DNA of 64,000 nucleotides from JAPEKQ01 sp964516845 (GTDB lineage Bacteria > Joyebacterota > Joyebacteria > Joyebacterales > Joyebacteraceae). The notes below the pieces were generated by a model that saw only the letters and a program-made list of their open reading frames with translations, searched no databases and was not told the DNA's origin. Where the stretch lies: NCBI GenBank assembly GCA_964516845.1, contig CAZEXP010000001.1, positions 124,001 through 188,000 of the forward strand, in the 5' to 3' direction. A program made the translations under genes and the position numbers. Shown in pieces: positions 1-8,309 of this stretch (its first letter is position 1; every line of letters starts with the position of its first letter).

Positions 1-13
1 TCGCTGGTGCTGG

Positions 14-80
14 CCCCGCTCTTCATGCGGGGTTAAGCCCCTCTCTTCATGAGGGGTTAGAGCCCCGCTCTTCATGCGGG
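14..80. repeat. Three tandem hairpins with an identical TCTTCAT loop
   Basis: Three units at 14-32, 38-56 and 63-80 each form a 5-6 bp stem around the 7-nt loop TCTTCAT. The first and third stems are CCCCGC/GCGGG(G). The second is CCCCTC/GAGGGG, so one base pair has changed on both sides while the loop is unchanged. The spacing is 24 then 25 nt. The array lies just upstream of ychF, in what may be the 3' end or 3'UTR of a gene outside the window. One frame is open to the stop at 103-105, so partial coding cannot be excluded. The rest of 1-122 holds only the ychF ribosome-binding site (GGAG at 109-112). Confidence 0.7.
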
Positions 81-122
81 ACGGCCTTGCAGTTCATGCG
101 CGTGTAGCGGAGAGGCGGTCGG

Positions 123-1217
123 ATGTCGCTCGAGCTCGGGATCATCGGACTCCCGAACGTCGGGAAATCGACGCTCTTTAACGCGCTGGCGCATACGGAA
201 GCGGCGTGCAGCAACTATCCGTTCTGCACGATCGATGCGAACATAGGGGTGGTACCGGTCGCGGACGAACGGCTGGAGCATCTCGGCAGGATACTCGAGC
301 CCGAGAAGCTCACGCCCACTACGATCCGGTTCGTCGATATCGCGGGACTGGTTCGGGGGGCGAGCCAGGGTGAAGGGCTCGGCAACCGCTTCCTGGCGAA
401 CATCCGCGAAGTCGACGCGGTGGCACACGTCGTCCGCTGCTTCGAAGACGCCTCCGTGAGCCACGTGGAGGGTGACGTCGACCCGGAGCGCGACATCGGC
501 ATCGTCAACGCCGAGCTGGTGCTCGCGGACCTGGACACGGCGTCCCGCAACCTCTCGAAGCGCAGCAAGGACGCGGGGCGCGGCGACAAGGAGGCGGCGA
601 AGCTCGTGCCGCTTCTGACGCGGGTCCAGGACGGGCTCGCGCGCGGCGTGTCGGTGAGAGAGCAGGAGCTGTCGGAACACGATCTCGCGGCGCTTGGTGA
701 GTTTCGCTTTCTGACCGCCCTCGACGCTCTCTACGTGGCCAACATCAGCGAGAGCCATGTGGGGGAGCGGGAGAGCGAGTGGGTGGAACGCATCGCGCGC
801 GTGACCGGCGAACCACCATGGAAGGTCGTGGCGCTCGCCGGCGGTCTCGAGAGCGAGCTCGCGGCGCTCGATGAGGACGACCGGGGCGAGTTCCTCGCCG
901 GCTGGGGGCTCTCGGAACCGGGACTCGCGAAGCTCGTCCGGGTCGGATACAGGCTGATGGACCTCGTGACGTTCTTCACGATCAAGGGCGTCGAGGTGCG
1001 GGCCTGGACGGTCCCGGCGGGGACGGGAGCTGCTGCCGCCGCGGGACGGATCCACACGGACATGGAGAAGGGATTCATCAAGGCTGAGGTTGTCACGTAC
1101 GAGCATCTCGTGGAGACGGGCTCGATGCACGCGGCCCGGGACGCGGGGCACGTGCGCACGGAAGGACGGGACTCGATCATTCTCGATGGTGACGTGGTTC
1201 TCGTGCACTTCCATTGA
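123..1217 (+). CDS. ychF: Ribosome-associated GTPase/ATPase YchF (Obg family)
   Basis: The 364-residue product has the family's normal length (about 363). YchF is a cytosolic P-loop protein that binds the 70S ribosome and hydrolyses ATP rather than GTP. The Walker A motif GLPNVGKST is at residues 9-17, the G3 motif DIAG at 72-75, an NISE motif replaces the G4 NKxD near residue 205, and a TGS domain (FFTIKG...AWTVPAGT) lies in the C-terminal 80 residues. The start follows GGAG with 10-nt spacing. It precedes rpsF-rpsR-rplI, an arrangement common in bacteria. Confidence 0.97.
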   Translation: MSLELGIIGLPNVGKSTLFNALAHTEAACSNYPFCTIDANIGVVPVADERLEHLGRILEPEKLTPTTIRFVDIAGLVRGASQGEGLGNRFLANIREVDAVAHVVRCFEDASVSHVEGDVDPERDIGIVNAELVLADLDTASRNLSKRSKDAGRGDKEAAKLVPLLTRVQDGLARGVSVREQELSEHDLAALGEFRFLTALDALYVANISESHVGERESEWVERIARVTGEPPWKVVALAGGLESELAALDEDDRGEFLAGWGLSEPGLAKLVRVGYRLMDLVTFFTIKGVEVRAWTVPAGTGAAAAAGRIHTDMEKGFIKAEVVTYEHLVETGSMHAARDAGHVRTEGRDSIILDGDVVLVHFH

Positions 1218-1393
1218 AGGAGTGATGCGGAGCAATGCTCCGACGTCACGAGTCTGGCAATCGGTCAGACCGAGCCGCCCGACGGCGGCCGCAGTACGAG
1301 TGTTTGTGGAGGAAGGTCCCCGGTCGGTGTGCCGGGACTCCTCACCCCGTCCGCATGACGGGGTCGAAGTTCGACCGAGAGGAGGTTGAAGCA
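1218..1393 (+). promoter_or_regulatory. Structured leader upstream of rpsF (candidate S6:S18 autoregulatory leader)
   Basis: This 176-nt gap carries several stable hairpins: 1228-1242 (CGGAGC-AAT-GCTCCG), an imperfect GTCCCCGG/CCGGGAC helix near 1316-1338, and a perfect 8-bp stem ACCCCGTC/GACGGGGT at 1344-1364. The rpsF ribosome-binding site GGAGG follows at 1381-1385. Many bacteria have an S6:S18-binding leader before rpsF, and rpsF and rpsR are adjacent here. I could not match the known CCG-box consensus securely, so the autoregulatory role is inference. Confidence 0.35.
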
Positions 1394-1684
1394 ATGGCAA
1401 GGTCGTACGAGACCGCCTTCATCTTCAGTCCGACGCTCGACGATTCGACCATCGAACAGCAGATGGCCAAGATCGAGGAGCTCGTGAAGAGAGAGGGCGG
1501 AACCGTGGAGAAGTGGGATCGTTGGACGAAGCGCAGGCTTTCGTTCCCGATCAAGAAGCAGACGGATGGCCACTACGCATTTCTGGCCTTCCAGGGCGAG
1601 CCGGCGTCGATCAAGACGCTCGGCGCGGCCTATCGGCTCGACGAGGCGATCCTGAGGCACATGACCATCAACCTGGAGGAGTAG
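1394..1684 (+). CDS. rpsF: 30S ribosomal protein bS6
   Basis: A 96-residue protein starting MARSYETAFIFSP. It shows the S6 pattern: an N-terminal strand with YE, a central WGRR-like segment (WTKRRLSFPIKK) and the C-terminal LDEAILRHMTI segment typical of S6. bS6 binds 16S rRNA in the 30S platform as a heterodimer with bS18, whose gene follows after 52 nt. I chose this ATG over the upstream in-frame one at 1235 because GGAGG sits 8 nt before it and homology begins here. The usual ssb gene between rpsF and rpsR is absent. Confidence 0.96.
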   Translation: MARSYETAFIFSPTLDDSTIEQQMAKIEELVKREGGTVEKWDRWTKRRLSFPIKKQTDGHYAFLAFQGEPASIKTLGAAYRLDEAILRHMTINLEE

Positions 1685-1736
1685 GCGGCCGCCCCCGCAA
1701 AGGGGCGTCGCTCTCTCGCGCAGTACGGAGGAAAGA

Positions 1737-1973
1737 ATGCCGAGACGAGAGGGGCACTCGAAGGTCTGCCGCTTCTGCCAGGACAAGGTGGTGCGGATAG
1801 ACTACAAGGACGAGAAGCGGCTGTCGCGTTACATCAGCGAGCACGGGAAGATCATCCCGCGTCGCGTGACTGGAACGTGCGGTCGTCACCAGCGGCAGCT
1901 TGCGGAGGCCATCAAGCGCGCGCGACACATCGCGCTGCTTCCGTACATCGGCCGCCATCACAAGCACAGCTAG
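1737..1973 (+). CDS. rpsR: 30S ribosomal protein bS18
   Basis: A 78-residue basic protein. The S18 core is clear: IDYKDEKRLSRYISEHGKI, then PRRVTGTCGRHQRQLAEAIKRARHIALLPY. It keeps CRFC near the N-terminus plus a cysteine in TGTCGRH, resembling the zinc-binding form of S18. It assembles with bS6 in the 30S platform. AGGAGG lies at about 1727-1733, just upstream of the ATG. It sits between rpsF and rplI in what looks like one operon. Confidence 0.97.
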   Translation: MPRREGHSKVCRFCQDKVVRIDYKDEKRLSRYISEHGKIIPRRVTGTCGRHQRQLAEAIKRARHIALLPYIGRHHKHS

Positions 1974-2010
1974 AGTCCCTGGACGACTCAGTCTCAAGGA
2001 GAACTGACGC

Positions 2011-2454
2011 ATGAAGGTCATTCTGATGGAGGATGTCCAGAGACTCGGATCCCAGGGTGACGTAGTCACCGTGAAGGACGGCTACGGGCGGAACTATCTG
2101 ATTCCCCAGGGAAAGGCCCTTCCGGCCAACGCGGGGAATCTGGAGAGGCTCAAGGCCACGGTTCGTGTCAAGGACATGCAGGTCAAGAAGGACACCCGGC
2201 AGGCGGAGATCATGGCGGAGAAGCTCTCCGGCGTCTCCTGCACGGTTCGGGTTCAGGCTGACGAGAACGACAAGTTGTACGGTTCGGTCGGGCCGCGCGA
2301 GATCGCGACGGCTCTCGAGGAGCAGGGCGTGGAGCTCGATGCATCGAGTCTCGTCATGGAAGAGCACATCAAGATGCTCGGTGTGTTCCCGATACCCGTC
2401 AGACTGTTCAAGGGTGTCGAGGCCGAGATCAAGGTTTGGGTGATCAGGGAGTAG
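2011..2454 (+). CDS. rplI: 50S ribosomal protein bL9
   Basis: A 147-residue protein of normal bL9 length. The N-terminal domain has the hallmark MKVILMEDVQRLGSQGDVV and the GYGRNYLIPQGKA segment. A long helix links it to the C-terminal domain, which contains KLYGSVGPREIA. bL9 binds 23S rRNA at the base of the L1 stalk. The start follows AAGGAGAA. A GC hairpin comes 9 nt after the stop, so this may end the ribosomal operon or separate it from the lipoprotein gene. Confidence 0.97.
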   Translation: MKVILMEDVQRLGSQGDVVTVKDGYGRNYLIPQGKALPANAGNLERLKATVRVKDMQVKKDTRQAEIMAEKLSGVSCTVRVQADENDKLYGSVGPREIATALEEQGVELDASSLVMEEHIKMLGVFPIPVRLFKGVEAEIKVWVIRE

Positions 2455-2463
2455 GAAAACCAT

Positions 2464-2493
2464 TCCGCCGGGGGACCTCGGTTCCCCGGCGGA
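2464..2493 (+). terminator. GC hairpin between rplI and the parvulin gene
   Basis: A perfect 10-bp stem (TCCGCCGGGG with CCCCGGCGGA) encloses a 10-nt loop immediately after the rplI stop. No T tract follows (GACGCACAGG), so it may be a weak terminator, an mRNA-stabilising structure or a processing site rather than an intrinsic terminator. Confidence 0.45.
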
Positions 2494-2510
2494 GACGCAC
2501 AGGAGTCCGT

Positions 2511-3680
2511 ATGCTGAGGAAGACCACAGAAGTGTGCGCGGTCGTCATCCTCGCCCTGACGCTGCTGGCGACTGGATGCGGCGACAGCGGGCGTGGACAG
2601 ACCGTCGCGCGCGTAGGCGGGACGAACATCACTGAAGCCGAACTCTCGAGAAAGCTCTCCGAGCTTCCGCCGTTCACGAGGCAGCAGTTCGCGGGGCCCG
2701 AGGGAATGCGCGAGTTCCTCGATCGCGTCATCGAGGAAGAGGTGCTGTTCCAGGCGGCGCAGCGCGCCGGATACGAGAACAGCGCCGAGGTGCGTGACAT
2801 GGTCGCGGCAGTGACGCGACGGGCCATGATCCAGGCGTACTACCGGGACGAGATCGAGGGCGCAACCCTCGTGCCGGAAGCCGATATCGTGGCGTACTAC
2901 AACGAACATCCCGAGCAGTTCCAGCAGCGCGCGCGGATCAAGTTCCGGCACATCATGACCGCAGCGCGTCCGGGCGCTGATGCTGCAAGACAACGTCTGC
3001 TCGCCGGCGAAGACTTCGCCAGCGTAGCGCGTGATGTCTCGGAGGATACGGGAACGAGCCAGGCCGGAGGCCTCGTGAGAACGCTCTACAAGGGAGACGC
3101 GCTGATGACATCCGGGATGTCGGCGGTCTTCGTTGAGAGCCTGTTCGACGGCGAGGTCGGAGAAATCTCGCAGCCGCTCAGGTCTGACCGCGGATGGCAC
3201 ATCATCCGGATAGAGGAGCTGTCGCCTGAGGGCGTCAAGCCACTCGAACAGGTCCGTGAGATAATCGAGCAGAGCCTCAAGCCCGCTGCGACACGCAAGT
3301 ACTACGAGGGGCAGCTCGAGGTGCTCAAGAGTGATCTGAATACGACCATCAATGAAGAGGTCCTGACTCCGCGCACGCGTTCGGAGGAGGAGCTGTTCTC
3401 GCTCGCGCAGGACACCGACGACCCGCTCCAGCGCATGGGCTACTACACGGAGCTCGTGTACAGCTATCCGAAGGGCGAGCACGCCGACGAGGCCCAGTTC
3501 ATGATCGGCTTCATTCAGGCGGAGGAGCTCAACAACTACGAGGCTGCGAGGAACGCGCTGAATCGGATGCTGGATCACTATCCGGACTCCGAGCTTGCAG
3601 AGTCGGCGCGGTGGATGCTCGAGAACATGGGCAGCGCAGCTCCGCCCTTCGAGGAGAGCGACATTCTGTCGGGTGAATAG
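2511..3680 (+). CDS. Parvulin-type peptidyl-prolyl isomerase lipoprotein with C-terminal TPR-like region
   Basis: A 389-residue envelope protein. The signal peptide ends in a lipobox (LLATGC, Cys23). A SurA/PrsA-like N-terminal region is followed by a parvulin domain at about 143-235, with KFRHIM, EDFASVARDVSEDT and SDRGWHIIRIEE. The C-terminal 80 residues look like tetratricopeptide helices (DPLQRMGYYTELVYSYP, YEAARNALNRMLDHYPDSE). It would catalyse proline isomerisation or chaperone outer-membrane and secreted proteins in the periplasm. I chose ATG 2511 because the lipoprotein signal begins there and AGGAG precedes it. The upstream extension is unlikely. Confidence 0.9.
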   Translation: MLRKTTEVCAVVILALTLLATGCGDSGRGQTVARVGGTNITEAELSRKLSELPPFTRQQFAGPEGMREFLDRVIEEEVLFQAAQRAGYENSAEVRDMVAAVTRRAMIQAYYRDEIEGATLVPEADIVAYYNEHPEQFQQRARIKFRHIMTAARPGADAARQRLLAGEDFASVARDVSEDTGTSQAGGLVRTLYKGDALMTSGMSAVFVESLFDGEVGEISQPLRSDRGWHIIRIEELSPEGVKPLEQVREIIEQSLKPAATRKYYEGQLEVLKSDLNTTINEEVLTPRTRSEEELFSLAQDTDDPLQRMGYYTELVYSYPKGEHADEAQFMIGFIQAEELNNYEAARNALNRMLDHYPDSELAESARWMLENMGSAAPPFEESDILSGE

Positions 3681-3711
3681 CGGCCCGGGCGGCGTCTAAG
3701 GGAAACCGATC

Positions 3712-5025
3712 ATGTACGCGGTCACCGCAGTGGCGGCTATCTTCGTTGTCACGTACTACTTCATCGTCACGGAACGCGTCAACCGTACGACCATAGCCCT
3801 GGCAGGAGCCCTCGCCGTGCTGCTCCTGCCGGGGCTTCATATCACCCAGCCACAAGCGGTCGCGTTCATCGACTTCAATACGCTCGGGCTGCTGGTCGGC
3901 ATGATGCTCGTTGTCGCTATCCTCAAGCGCACGGGTCTGTTCCGCTACCTGGCGCTTCGCGTCGCCCATCAGGGGCGCGGGCGTATCTTCCTCATCTTCG
4001 CGGGATTCGGTGCCATCACAGCCGTTGCCTCGGCGTTCGTCGACAATGTCACCACGGTCCTGATGATCGTCCCCGTCATCTATCTCATAGCTGATCTCCT
4101 CGGGAAGAGCGCCATCCCGTTCCTCGTGATGGAGATCATGATGGCCAATATCGGCGGGATGGCGACGATGATCGGTGATCCGCCGAACATCCTCATCGGG
4201 AGCCGCGCGATACTGCCGGCGACCGGCGGACACATCTCGTTCCTCGACTTCATGATCCACCTTGGCCCGCTCGCGCTGATCTGTCTTGTGGCGGCTTTGG
4301 TCTATCTGCGGTTCTGGAACGGCAGGGAGTTCTTCGCGCCGCCCGATGATGCGCAGATGAAGATCCTCAACGCAGTTGATGCCTCGCAGGCGATCAAGGA
4401 CCGTCCGCTGCTGGCCCGGTCGCTCGGCGTGCTCGGACTGGTTCTCGTTGGATTCCTGTTCCACCATGAGCTCGGACTGCAGCCTGCCACGGTCGCCATG
4501 TCCGGGGCCGCGCTGCTGCTGATCGTCACACGCATCGACCCGGAGACGGTTCTCGTCGACGTGGAATGGGCTGTCCTGTTCTTCTTCATCGGGCTCTTCG
4601 TGCTCGTCGGTGCGCTCGAGAGCGTGGGCATCGTGGACTTCCTTGCGAAACACTTCCTCACGATCTCGCCTGACCCGCGGGTTCTCATGGTGGTCCTGCT
4701 GTGGGCGACGGCGATCACCGGCGCGTTCCTGTCGGCAGTCCCGACGGTGACGGTGCTGATCCCCCTGGTTCAGGTGGTCGTCGATCACCACGCCGGCGCC
4801 GGGGCTCCGGAAGTGGCCATGGGGTTCTGGTGGGCGCTCGCCGCGGGAGCCTGTCTCGGTGGTAACGCCACGGTGGTCGGCGCGGCGGCGAACATCGCCG
4901 TGCTTGGGATGTCGCAGAAGGAACGGGAGCCACTGAGGTTCGCGGAGTTCGCGAAGGTGGGTGTTCCCGTCACGGCGATCTGCCTGGCGATCGCGAGCGG
5001 ATACGTTCTGCTCAGGTACGCATAG
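3712..5025 (+). CDS. ArsB/NhaD-family (ion transporter superfamily) anion permease
   Basis: A 437-residue, very hydrophobic protein with about 11-12 membrane segments. Family signatures include NTLGLLVGMMLVVAIL, SAFVDNVTTVLMIVPV (the conserved D-N-V-T-T) and GGMATMIGDPPNILIGS, with the internally repeated ALAAGACLGGNATVVGAAANI near the end. These are shared by P-protein-like, NhaD and arsenite/citrate-type transporters. The substrate cannot be read from the sequence. It follows the parvulin gene by 31 nt and precedes a bidirectional terminator. Confidence 0.85.
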   Translation: MYAVTAVAAIFVVTYYFIVTERVNRTTIALAGALAVLLLPGLHITQPQAVAFIDFNTLGLLVGMMLVVAILKRTGLFRYLALRVAHQGRGRIFLIFAGFGAITAVASAFVDNVTTVLMIVPVIYLIADLLGKSAIPFLVMEIMMANIGGMATMIGDPPNILIGSRAILPATGGHISFLDFMIHLGPLALICLVAALVYLRFWNGREFFAPPDDAQMKILNAVDASQAIKDRPLLARSLGVLGLVLVGFLFHHELGLQPATVAMSGAALLLIVTRIDPETVLVDVEWAVLFFFIGLFVLVGALESVGIVDFLAKHFLTISPDPRVLMVVLLWATAITGAFLSAVPTVTVLIPLVQVVVDHHAGAGAPEVAMGFWWALAAGACLGGNATVVGAAANIAVLGMSQKEREPLRFAEFAKVGVPVTAICLAIASGYVLLRYA

Positions 5026-5097
5026 GGGACAGGCGTGAGGGCGGCCGCTCGTACGCGGCTCTCGCCTGAGGCGCTCGGAGAACCGGGGATCAAGAGA

Positions 5098-5125
5098 GAG
5101 GGCAGCGGCTGGCGCCGCTGCCCTC
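5098..5125. terminator. Bidirectional terminator between convergent genes
   Basis: A perfect 12-bp stem (GAGGGCAGCGGC/GCCGCTGCCCTC) with a TGGC loop lies between the + strand permease and the minus-strand secreted protein. On the minus strand it is followed by TCTCTTGATC and on the + strand by GTGTCTTCC. Neither is a strong T tract, but the convergent placement supports termination in both directions. Confidence 0.75.
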
Positions 5126-5169
5126 GTGTCTTCCGATGACCGGTCGTGAGGCCGGATGTTCCCGGAACG

Positions 5170-6396
5170 CTACCGGTACATGGCCTTGAGCTTGCCCCAG
5201 GTCGTGGCCTCGACCGGCGATCCGGTCCAGTCTTCGACCCAGGTGTCGTCGAGCATGATACCGGCTCCACCAGCGGTGCCGGGACCACAACCGTTCTCGG
5301 TCGTGAAGAAGGTGAGACGGAACTGGAAGATCGAGCCCGGCAGATACGGCGTCAGATCGAAGCCGCCGATTCCGGCCGTGCCCCATCCGTCACACTGTCC
5401 GAAGTCGCCCCAGTACGCGCCGGCGAGATACCAGTTCGAGCCGCCGTCCGTCGTGATCTCCTCGGTCCAGTAGTCGTTGTCGATGGTCGGGACCTCGGCA
5501 TGGAGCAGGAAGCGGAGCGTGCAGACCGCGCTGCCGGCGATATTGATCTGCGGCGAGATCAGCGAGTTGTTGAGACCCGGTGGGATCAGCGACGTGTCTG
5601 CATCGTCACCACACCACCATGACGTCGGATCGCTGTACGCGGGACATGCACGGGTGATCTGGTGCCAGTAGTCACCGGCCGAAGCTGGGATCGCCGGCGT
5701 GCAGAGAGCCCCGCCCTCGGCATCATCGTAGAAGTACACGCTGCCGCCGTAGAAATCGAAGATCTTGATGTTGTCTACGTGGAAGGCGCCGCCGTCCGAA
5801 TCGTAGAGACCGTCCGCGTCCGAGTAGGCGCCGTCGGCGATGAATCGGAAGCGTGCCTGGATCGGGTTGTCGTAGCTCGACATGATGAAGCCGTAGTCGC
5901 CGTAGTCCTGCCACCCGGCGCTCGAGCCGTTGTACCCGGAGTTCATGTTGACGTAGCTTCCGAGGCTCTCGGCCTGGACGTACGTGAAGTCGTAGCCGCC
6001 CTCCGAGTCGTAGCGGTAGGCGAACGTCAGAACGGGGTAGGTGGCGCCCGTCACGTCCGTCGCGGGGATGACGAGCATCTGGTCCCAGCCGTTGGCGTAG
6101 CCGTCGCCGCCGGCGAAGGCCGCATTCATCTCACCACACCAGTACGAGTAGCTGCCCTGGTATGCGTAGTAGGAGTCGAGATGGAATTTCGGCGTGGCCG
6201 AGGTCGTGTTGTCCGTCGAGGTCCAGCCGTTCGTCCCGCCCTCCATGTCGTCGAAGAACAGAATGATCGGGCTGCGCGCCCCATGCTGGGGGACGTACGT
6301 CGAGTAATCGGCCTCCTGGAGCCTGGCGCCGGCGGTGGCGGCGAGGCCGAGGACGATCAGAGTCAGCGTGATCATAGCAATTGTACGCGTAAACAT
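5170..6396 (-). CDS. Secreted protein with two choice-of-anchor/immune-inhibitor-A-like modules
   Basis: A 408-residue exported protein. It opens with a signal peptide (MFTRTIAMITLTLIVLGLAA) ending near GARLQ. Two related modules follow, each starting DDMEGG or DDAEGG and holding a WCG motif (WCGEM, WCGDDADTS). They resemble the jelly-roll modules of choice-of-anchor J and immune-inhibitor-A proteins. The C-terminus is TTWGKLKAMYR, a short tail I believe recurs in secreted proteins of Eisenbacteria-like phyla (unverified). The start is preceded by AGGAGCGG. It is transcribed alone from a sigma-54 promoter about 215 nt upstream. The function is unknown; a surface or adhesive role is a guess. 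Confidence 0.75.
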   Translation of the reverse strand: MFTRTIAMITLTLIVLGLAATAGARLQEADYSTYVPQHGARSPIILFFDDMEGGTNGWTSTDNTTSATPKFHLDSYYAYQGSYSYWCGEMNAAFAGGDGYANGWDQMLVIPATDVTGATYPVLTFAYRYDSEGGYDFTYVQAESLGSYVNMNSGYNGSSAGWQDYGDYGFIMSSYDNPIQARFRFIADGAYSDADGLYDSDGGAFHVDNIKIFDFYGGSVYFYDDAEGGALCTPAIPASAGDYWHQITRACPAYSDPTSWWCGDDADTSLIPPGLNNSLISPQINIAGSAVCTLRFLLHAEVPTIDNDYWTEEITTDGGSNWYLAGAYWGDFGQCDGWGTAGIGGFDLTPYLPGSIFQFRLTFFTTENGCGPGTAGGAGIMLDDTWVEDWTGSPVEATTWGKLKAMYR

Positions 6397-6881
6397 TTTC
6401 CGCTCCTGGTTGAGTCGTTGAACACGAGATCCGGAGACCCGGGAGTCACTGTGGGCAGTCCTGCTGGTTTCCGGGGTGTACCACCTGTTCCGGTCGAAGC
6501 CGGAGCCCGGCGGAGAGCCGAGCGTCGCCGTTAGCTGTCTTCCCTGCACCTCCTTGTCGACAGGCCCGCACTGTGATTGCTACTTCGGATGCCGCTCAGT
6601 GCCCATCTCATGCAAACCACGTGCCAATGAAGGCCGTCTCAAGGTACTGATTCCGCTATTGTTGATGTAGGGCAGGAGCGGATGCGGCGCTGAAAGCGTG
6701 GCGAGCGGGAACGGGGCGGGAGGGGCCGGGTGCATGAGCCTCGGATGCCCGCCGGAAGCCGGGCCGGACGGGCCGAAATCACTTGACCCGTGGGGAGATA
6801 CGGGGATAAGCTGACCCGTCTTCGGGCCGTAGCGCGGCCTCGGATTCATGTCAATCACGCCACAGCTGACCGGGATACACT
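6397..6881. other. Divergent intergenic region between the secreted-protein gene and selA
   Basis: This 485-bp gap has no convincing gene. It contains the minus-strand sigma-54 promoter at 6611-6627 and about 200 nt of leader for the secreted protein. A weak + strand promoter-like pair for selA (TTGACC 6783-6788, 17 nt, ATAAGC 6806-6811) is also present. The remaining GC-rich inverted repeats (near 6745-6775) have no clear role. Confidence 0.6.
6611..6627 (-). promoter_or_regulatory. Sigma-54 (-24/-12) promoter for the secreted protein
   Basis: Reading the minus strand from 6627, the sequence is TTGGCACG-TGGT-TTGCA. This matches the RpoN consensus TGGCACG-N4-TTGCA at every position, with the invariant GG and GC at the correct 10-nt separation. 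The predicted start is near 6600, giving a leader of about 200 nt. Transcription should need an enhancer-binding activator, which is not encoded in this window. Confidence 0.88.
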
Positions 6882-8309
6882 ATGTCGTCAGAGAACACAC
6901 GAGAGGACGCGTTCCGCTCGATTCCCTCCGTGGACCTCGCAATGCGCCACATCGAAGACCGGGGGCTGGCCGTTGTTGCGCCGAGACCCCTCGTGGTTCG
7001 GGCGGTTCGCCGGGCGCTGGAGCGCGCGCGGGACGGCATCGTGGCGGGTCGTCGCGAGGGCTCCGATTCGCGCGATGCGATCCTCGGACAGGTCGAGCGC
7101 GAGGTCGCTGGACTGAGGTTGGCCGGCCTGATCCCGGTGATCAACGCTACGGGCATTCTCATTCACACGAACCTCGGCCGATCCCCTCTCGCACCGGAGG
7201 CCATCGAGGCATCGAGGCGGATCGGGAGCGCGAGTTCGAATCTGGAATTCGACCTCGTCACCGGCGAGCGAGGTCACCGCGACGCGCTCGTGCGGGACTC
7301 GCTGCGCGAACTGACGGGGGCAGAGGACGCGCTCGTCGTCAACAACAATGCGGCGGCGGTCCTGCTGGCGCTCAACACACTGGCCGTCGGGCGGGATGTC
7401 GTGGTGTCTCGGGGTGAGCTGATCGAGATCGGCGGATCGTTTCGTCTGCCGGAGGTCTTCGGTCGCGCCGGAGCCCGAATGATCGAGGTCGGAACGACCA
7501 ACCGAACGACGATCGCGGACTTCGAACGTGCGTACAGTTCGCGGACAGGCGCGTTCATGAAGGCGCATTGGAGCAATTACTCGATCGAGGGATTCGTGGA
7601 GCGGGTGAGCGTTGCTGAACTCGCTGCGCTCGCGAACCGATACGGTGTTCCGGTCGTCAATGACCTTGGCAGCGGAGCGCTGATCGATTCGGCGGAACTG
7701 GGCATCCCGCATGAGGAGACGGTAGCGGAGAGTGTGGCGGCCGGAGTGGCGGTCTCGACGTTCAGCGGCGACAAGCTCATTGGCGGTCCCCAGTGCGGGA
7801 TCGCCGTGGGCGGAGTCCGAGAGATCGAGCGGATGCGAAACAACCCGCTGATGCGCGCGCTGCGTCCCGGCAAGCTCACGTTGGCGGCGCTCCAGGCGAC
7901 GCTGGAGTTGTTCCTCGAGGGCGTCGCGCTGCGCCGGGTGCCCGTGCTCGCGATGGCGTCGTCGTCAGCTGATGAGATACGGACGCGTGCCGAGCGCCTC
8001 ATCGAGCGCGGCGGGACGCAATTGCGGGAGTACGGAACTGCGGACGTTGTCGAGACCAGCGCGCTGATGGGTGGCGGGACGGCTCCGGAGGCGCGGATCC
8101 CGAGTTTCGCGGTCCGCTTCAGACCCGCGGCGATCTCGGCCGCACGACTGGCTGCACGGTTGAGGACAGGAGGGCGTCCCGTGGTTCCACGAACTGCGGA
8201 TGACGCGGTCATCCTGGACATGCGAACGGTGCCCGCCGGGGATGAAGGGGCGCTACTCGAGGCGCTGCTCGCGGCGCTTGGGGAGAGGAACGACGATGAC
8301 GGCGTCTGA
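6882..8309 (+). CDS. selA: L-seryl-tRNA(Sec) selenium transferase
   Basis: A 475-residue cytosolic PLP enzyme of normal SelA length. It converts seryl-tRNA(Sec) to selenocysteyl-tRNA(Sec) using selenophosphate. The signatures are INATGILIHTNLGRSPL, the NNNAAAVLLALN segment, SRGELIEIGGSFRLPEV, VGTTNRT and the PLP lysine in FSGDKLIGGPQCG (Lys298; E. coli Lys295). selB, selD and tRNA-Sec are not in the window. The 3' end overlaps the next gene by 14 nt. No good Shine-Dalgarno is seen, and the ATG lies just after a GATACACT stretch. Confidence 0.96.
   Translation: MSSENTREDAFRSIPSVDLAMRHIEDRGLAVVAPRPLVVRAVRRALERARDGIVAGRREGSDSRDAILGQVEREVAGLRLAGLIPVINATGILIHTNLGRSPLAPEAIEASRRIGSASSNLEFDLVTGERGHRDALVRDSLRELTGAEDALVVNNNAAAVLLALNTLAVGRDVVVSRGELIEIGGSFRLPEVFGRAGARMIEVGTTNRTTIADFERAYSSRTGAFMKAHWSNYSIEGFVERVSVAELAALANRYGVPVVNDLGSGALIDSAELGIPHEETVAESVAAGVAVSTFSGDKLIGGPQCGIAVGGVREIERMRNNPLMRALRPGKLTLAALQATLELFLEGVALRRVPVLAMASSSADEIRTRAERLIERGGTQLREYGTADVVETSALMGGGTAPEARIPSFAVRFRPAAISAARLAARLRTGGRPVVPRTADDAVILDMRTVPAGDEGALLEALLAALGERNDDDGV

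Noticed and set aside
5662..6534. A 290-codon + strand open frame opposite the secreted protein
   Set aside because: The minus-strand product has a signal peptide, repeated modules, a ribosome-binding site and a promoter. The + frame is Val/Arg-rich without features.
6882..8309. Selenocysteine (in-frame TGA) codons in this window, prompted by selA
   Set aside because: All recognised genes end at stops where family homology also ends; no gene needs read-through of TGA.
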